From an uncultured bacterium (lineage in GTDB: Bacteria > Patescibacteriota > Minisyncoccia > Spechtbacterales > HO2-43-30): DNA of 11,037 nucleotides. The notes under the pieces were generated by a model. The model was not told the DNA's origin. It saw only the letters and a list, made by a program, of their open reading frames with translations, and did no database searches. The DNA lies in assembly GCA_913054525.1 (NCBI GenBank), contig CAJXHR010000012.1, positions 1-11,037 on the forward strand. The letters are read 5' to 3'. Made by a program: the position numbers and the translations under genes. The first letter of the stretch is position 1. Each line of letters begins with the position of its first letter. Of this stretch, positions 5,507-11,037 are shown piece by piece.

Positions 5507-6235
5507 ATGGAAATAAGTTTAGCCGCGGAGGAAATTGCACGTATCGGTGGATTTTCAATTACAAATACCCTCATCCTTGCATGGATTGCAATGGGAATTT
5601 TGATATTTTTCGGAGTCGCATCTACGCACAAATTAACGCCCGTCCCCGGACGGATTCAAAATTTCTTCGAGCTTGTCGTCGAGCAGTCGTACAATTTTGT
5701 AAAAGGCATTATCGGCTCTGATAAGGATACCGAGCGAGTGTATCCTTTTATTATTACTTTTTTCATATTCATACTTTTGTCCAACTGGCTAGGTCTTATC
5801 CCGGGTGTAGGCACGATAGGTATGGCGGGCCAGGGCGCTCACCATTTTCTCCCATTTCTCCGCGCCCCAGCCAGTGATCTAAATACAACCCTTGCATTTG
5901 CTGTAATTTCTGTTAGTATAACCAATATATTCGGAATAGCTGCTATTGGATTTTCCAAGCATTTTAGCAAATTTATTTCTTTTAAAAGCCCTCTCGCTTT
6001 TTTTTTAGGAATACTCGAGGGCATAGCAGAAGTTGCAAAAATTATTTCTTTTTCCTTCCGCCTGTTTGGAAATGTATTTGCCGGCGAAGTACTGCTCATA
6101 GTTATCGCCGCCCTTATTCCTTATATCGCCCCGATCCCTTTCTTGGGGCTTGAAATTTTTGTAGGATTTATACAAGCGTTAGTGTTTTCAATGTTGACGC
6201 TTATTTTTATAAAAGTCGCAATAACAGAACATTAA
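5507..6235 (+). CDS. atpB: ATP synthase Fo subunit a
   Basis: Subunit a forms the two half-channels through which ions reach the c-ring. The 242-residue protein has about five to six membrane helices (for example 20-39, 79-98, 126-150, 163-181, 190-210, 212-237). The essential arginine is R185 in SFRLFGNVFAGEVLL, equivalent to E. coli R210. Q223 in the last helix (GFIQALVFSMLT) matches the conserved Gln of the exit channel. VPGRIQNFFELVVEQ (46-60) and LSNWLGLIPG (91-100) are further family motifs. It is first in the operon; atpI, which often precedes it, is absent here. ATG at 5507 is chosen because it precedes a typical short N-terminus and lies just after the promoter. A repeat-rich 90-nt gap separates it from atpE. 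Confidence 0.96.
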   Translation: MEISLAAEEIARIGGFSITNTLILAWIAMGILIFFGVASTHKLTPVPGRIQNFFELVVEQSYNFVKGIIGSDKDTERVYPFIITFFIFILLSNWLGLIPGVGTIGMAGQGAHHFLPFLRAPASDLNTTLAFAVISVSITNIFGIAAIGFSKHFSKFISFKSPLAFFLGILEGIAEVAKIISFSFRLFGNVFAGEVLLIVIAALIPYIAPIPFLGLEIFVGFIQALVFSMLTLIFIKVAITEH

Positions 6236-6237
6236 GA

Positions 6238-6553
<316 letters not shown>

Positions 6554-6559
6554 TCACAA

Positions 6560-7075
6560 ATGAGCGAGCTTTTCGAAAACCTTGAAATCAAGTGGCAGCT
6601 GCTCCTTGCCCAGGCGGTTAATTTTTTTATACTTCTTTTTGTCCTTAAAAAATTCTTATATAAACCAATGCTTAAATTTCTGCGCGAGCGCAGAGAAACT
6701 ATAGAGGAAGGACTAAAAAAATCTGATCTTGCCGAACAGCAGTTTAAGGAAATGAGAGAGTTGCAAGCAAAGGAGCTTGCTAAGACAAGAACGGAGGCAC
6801 AGGGAATAGTTGAGGAGGCAAAAAAACGAGCCGAAGAAGCAAAGAACGAAATAGCTGCCAATGCAAAACAAGAAACCGAGGCACTATTCACGAAAGCCGA
6901 AAAAGATATTGACCAGCTTAAAACCCAGCGCATGCAGGAGGCGGAGCAGGAACTCGGGAAACTCGCGCTTGAGGGAATGGAACATCTACTCAAAGAAAAA
7001 ATGCCCGAGGAGAAAAAGGCGGCTTTGCAGGATGAAGCAATCGGCCACATTAAGAACTTAAAACATGAGTCCTAA
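6560..7075 (+). CDS. atpF: ATP synthase Fo subunit b (stator stalk)
   Basis: Subunit b is the peripheral stalk holding the catalytic head still against the membrane part. Of its 171 residues, about 12-34 form the single membrane helix (WQLLLAQAVNFFILLFVLKKFLYKPM, read here in pieces: WQLLLAQAVNFF then ILLFVLKKFLYKP). The rest is a long highly charged helix rich in Ala, Glu, Lys and Gln, typical for the dimeric coiled coil; LRERRETIEEGLKKSD (41-56) matches the usual region after the membrane. It begins 6 nt after atpE and ends inside atpH by an 11-nt overlap. No second b-type gene (b') is seen. Dimerisation as a homodimer is inferred from this. Confidence 0.95.
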   Translation: MSELFENLEIKWQLLLAQAVNFFILLFVLKKFLYKPMLKFLRERRETIEEGLKKSDLAEQQFKEMRELQAKELAKTRTEAQGIVEEAKKRAEEAKNEIAANAKQETEALFTKAEKDIDQLKTQRMQEAEQELGKLALEGMEHLLKEKMPEEKKAALQDEAIGHIKNLKHES

Positions 7076-7463
7076 AGAATACGCACAATTATTATACGAA
7101 ACCTTGTCCCCCTTCGGGAGATCCCCCACAGGGGGAAAAGATAAAACAGATGAGCAGCAGGGCAAGATACTGGAACGCTTTAAGGCGCTTCTTGCGAAGA
7201 ACAAAGATACTCACTTGGCTACAGCTGTTGGAAAAGAATTCGAAAAACTTCAGGAACAAAAAGCGCGAGAGAATGTCACATATATTGCAAGTAGTTCTAA
7301 ATTATCACAAAGCCAAAAGCAAGAATTAGAGAATATATTCCCCGATCCGCACGAATTTTCCGAGAATCCATACTTGCTTGGGGGTGTCGCGGTGCGGCAG
7401 AAAGACAGAATATATAATTCGACATTGAGAAAGAAAATTGAGTCACTCAAATTCTCACTATGA
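7065..7463 (+). CDS. atpH: ATP synthase F1 subunit delta, short form with repeat-encoded insertion
   Basis: Delta links the top of the alpha/beta head to the b stalk. The assignment rests on operon position, the start KEYAQLLYE, and the C-terminal signature [20 protein letters not shown] followed by LRKKIESL. The protein has 132 residues against about 175-180 in typical bacteria, so the N-terminal helix bundle is clearly reduced. Residues 15-25 ([11 protein letters not shown]) are encoded by a palindromic G/C-rich tract and fall just after helix 1; they look like an inserted repeat rather than native delta sequence. ATG at 7065 lies inside the end of atpF (11-nt overlap) and the TGA stop overlaps atpA (ATGA), so translation is probably coupled on both sides. 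Subunit identity is likely despite divergence. Confidence 0.88.
   Translation: MSPKEYAQLLYETLSPFGRSPTGGKDKTDEQQGKILERFKALLAKNKDTHLATAVGKEFEKLQEQKARENVTYIASSSKLSQSQKQELENIFPDPHEFSENPYLLGGVAVRQKDRIYNSTLRKKIESLKFSL
7107..7136. repeat. Palindromic tract inside atpH
   Basis: TCCCCC (7122-7127), ACA loop, GGGGGA (7131-7136) is a perfect 6-bp inverted repeat. Just before it, TCCCCC (7107-7112) is followed by TTCGGGA, which gives a second, overlapping pairing option. The tract keeps the reading frame and encodes [10 protein letters not shown], a Pro/Gly-rich stretch out of character for a helical bundle. It is probably an interspersed repeat copy; only one copy is visible here. Confidence 0.5.
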
Positions 7464-8993
7464 CCACACCATTACACGAAAAACTAAAAAAAGAACTCGA
7501 GGGCCTGCCGGAAGCCGTGCAGGAGAATTTTGGACGAGTGATTAAGATTGGCGACGGGATTGCGACGGTATCGGGCTTGAGCCAAGTACTTGCGTCTGAA
7601 ATGATAGCTATATATCCGGGCACTGCGAGCCAGAATCCCGAGGAGATAAACGAAGGGAATGCTGTATATGGCCTAGCCCTTAACCTTGAAGAATACCAAA
7701 TCGGAGTCGTGATCCTTGGTGAATACGTGGGTATTTCGGAGGGGGATGTCGTAAAAACCACCGGCCGGGTGCTTGAAGTGCCTGTCGGCGAAGGACTTCT
7801 GGGAAACGTCGTAGATCCACTGGGAGCGTCGCTGGAAGGCAAAACAATATCGGCATCTGCTTCTTATCCTGTAGAAAAAACCGCGCCCGGAGTCATCGTG
7901 CGCGAATCTGTAAATGAGCCGCTCCATACGGGCATCAAATCAATCGACTCGATGATCCCTATTGGCCGCGGCCAGAGAGAGCTTATTATCGGCGACCGAC
8001 AGATCGGGAAAACCGCACTGATTATCGATACGATTCTCAACCAAAAAAATGAGCCGGAAGGAAAGAGGCCCTACTGTATTTATGTCGCAATCGGACAAAA
8101 AGAATCTAAAGTAGCAAAAATAGTGGATCTCCTTCGAAGAGAAGGGGCTATGGACTACACCATTGTGGTATCTGCCTCTGCATCGGCTCCGGCTCCACTC
8201 TTGTATATTGCACCATTTACCGGATGCGCAATTGGCGAATACTTTATGGACCAAGGAAAAGATGCCGTTGTTTTCTATGACGACCTTACCAAGCACGCCT
8301 GGGCATATCGCCAGCTTTCCCTGCTCCTTCGGCGCCCTCCGGGCCGAGAGGCCTATCCGGGGGATGTGTTTTATCTGCACTCCCGCCTACTTGAGCGTGC
8401 AGCAAAGATGAATAAGGAAAATGGCGGCGGCTCGCTTACCGCGCTTCCTATCATAGAGACACAGGCAGGAGATATTTCAGGTTATATTCCTACAAACGTC
8501 ATCTCTATTACAGACGGGCAGATTTATCTTGAACCGGATTTATTTTTCAAAGGTATAAGGCCCGCGCTCAATGTCGGGCTTTCTGTCTCGCGCGTAGGAT
8601 CTAAAGCACAAACAAAAGCAATGAAAAAAGTGGCCGGGAAGCTTCGCCTTGATCTTGCCCAGTACAGAGAGCTTGCTGTATTCGCGCAATTCGGCTCGGA
8701 GCTTGACGAGGCAACCCAGAAACGCCTCGCGCGAGGCGAGCGACTAACCGAGCTCCTGAAACAAGTCCAATACTCCCCCATGCCTTGGTATAAAGAAGTC
8801 GCAGTTATATATGCGGCAGTCAACGGCCACCTCGACAGCTTGCCTCTTGAAAAAATCGCGGAATGGGAAGGTGGATTTTTAAAATATGTAGAAGATATGC
8901 ATCCCGGTATCTTTGAAAAAATGCAGGAAACTGAAGATCTGGATGACGACACAGAAAATCAATTGAAAAAAGTATTAGAAGAATTTTCACAAA

Positions 8994-9001
<8 letters not shown>
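7460..9001 (+). CDS. atpA: ATP synthase F1 subunit alpha
   Basis: Alpha alternates with beta in the catalytic hexamer and binds nucleotide without hydrolysing it. The 513-residue length is normal. The N-terminal helix (about 5-15) that docks delta is present, followed by the beta-barrel domain starting [16 protein letters not shown] (25-40). Walker A is GDRQIGKT (178-185). [20 protein letters not shown] and [14 protein letters not shown] are family signatures, and the arginine finger is R378 in [12 protein letters not shown], equivalent to E. coli R376. The C-terminal helical domain runs to the end. ATG overlaps the atpH stop by 4 bases and the TAG stop overlaps atpG by 8. No insertion or repeat is seen in this gene, in contrast with both flanking genes. 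Confidence 0.98.

Positions 9002-11037
<2,036 letters not shown>

Overview
The window looks like a chromosomal segment from a small-genome bacterium of the Candidate Phyla Radiation (Patescibacteria, most likely a Parcubacteria-like lineage). This assignment is an inference. It rests on very tight packing (genes overlap by 1 to 11 bases), a shortened ATP synthase delta subunit, a bL21 protein with a Lys/Ala-rich tail, a GtrA-type membrane protein coupled to rmuC, few clear Shine-Dalgarno sites, and short repeats lying inside coding regions. TGA is used as an ordinary stop codon, so the recoded Gracilibacteria/Absconditabacteria lineages are unlikely.

Layout. (1) Positions 1-1522, plus strand: the C-terminal part of the replicative helicase DnaB, cut by the window edge, overlaps recR (recombination repair) by one base. 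(2) Positions 1621-4406, minus strand: an acidic-tailed membrane protein of unknown function, a GtrA-family membrane protein and rmuC, joined by two 4-base ATGA overlaps, then rplU (ribosomal protein bL21) with its own promoter. A hairpin with a T-run ends this unit, which converges on recR. (3) Positions 4407-4571: a divergent promoter region with a G/C hairpin in the middle. (4) Positions 4572-5432, plus strand: a stand-alone metzincin-like zinc metalloprotease with a strong Shine-Dalgarno site and a very strong palindromic terminator. (5) Positions 5461-11037, plus strand: a good sigma70-type promoter followed by the F1Fo ATP synthase operon atpB-E-F-H-A-G-D. AtpD runs off the right edge, and atpC would be expected next.

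How the genes work together. The atp genes encode the membrane rotor and stator (a, c, b), the delta connector and the catalytic head with its shaft (alpha, gamma, beta). The order is classical, but there is no atpI in front. The c subunit has the ion-carrying Glu but lacks the usual Na+ ligands, which points to proton coupling. DnaB and RecR serve replication and repair. The minus-strand operon mixes envelope membrane proteins with RmuC and the ribosomal protein.

The gene content is mostly housekeeping, and I do not see a clear new defence or mobile system. The most interesting layer is repetitive sequence. A GC-rich palindrome codes for the C-terminal end of rmuC, another palindrome lies in the N-terminal part of atpH, a 7-bp tandem repeat lies in atpG, and an 80-bp inverted-repeat element fills the atpB-atpE gap. 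Other points worth checking are two promoters whose -10 boxes sit exactly 7 nt from the start codon (leaderless mRNAs) and a metalloprotease with Asp where metzincins usually have the third His.
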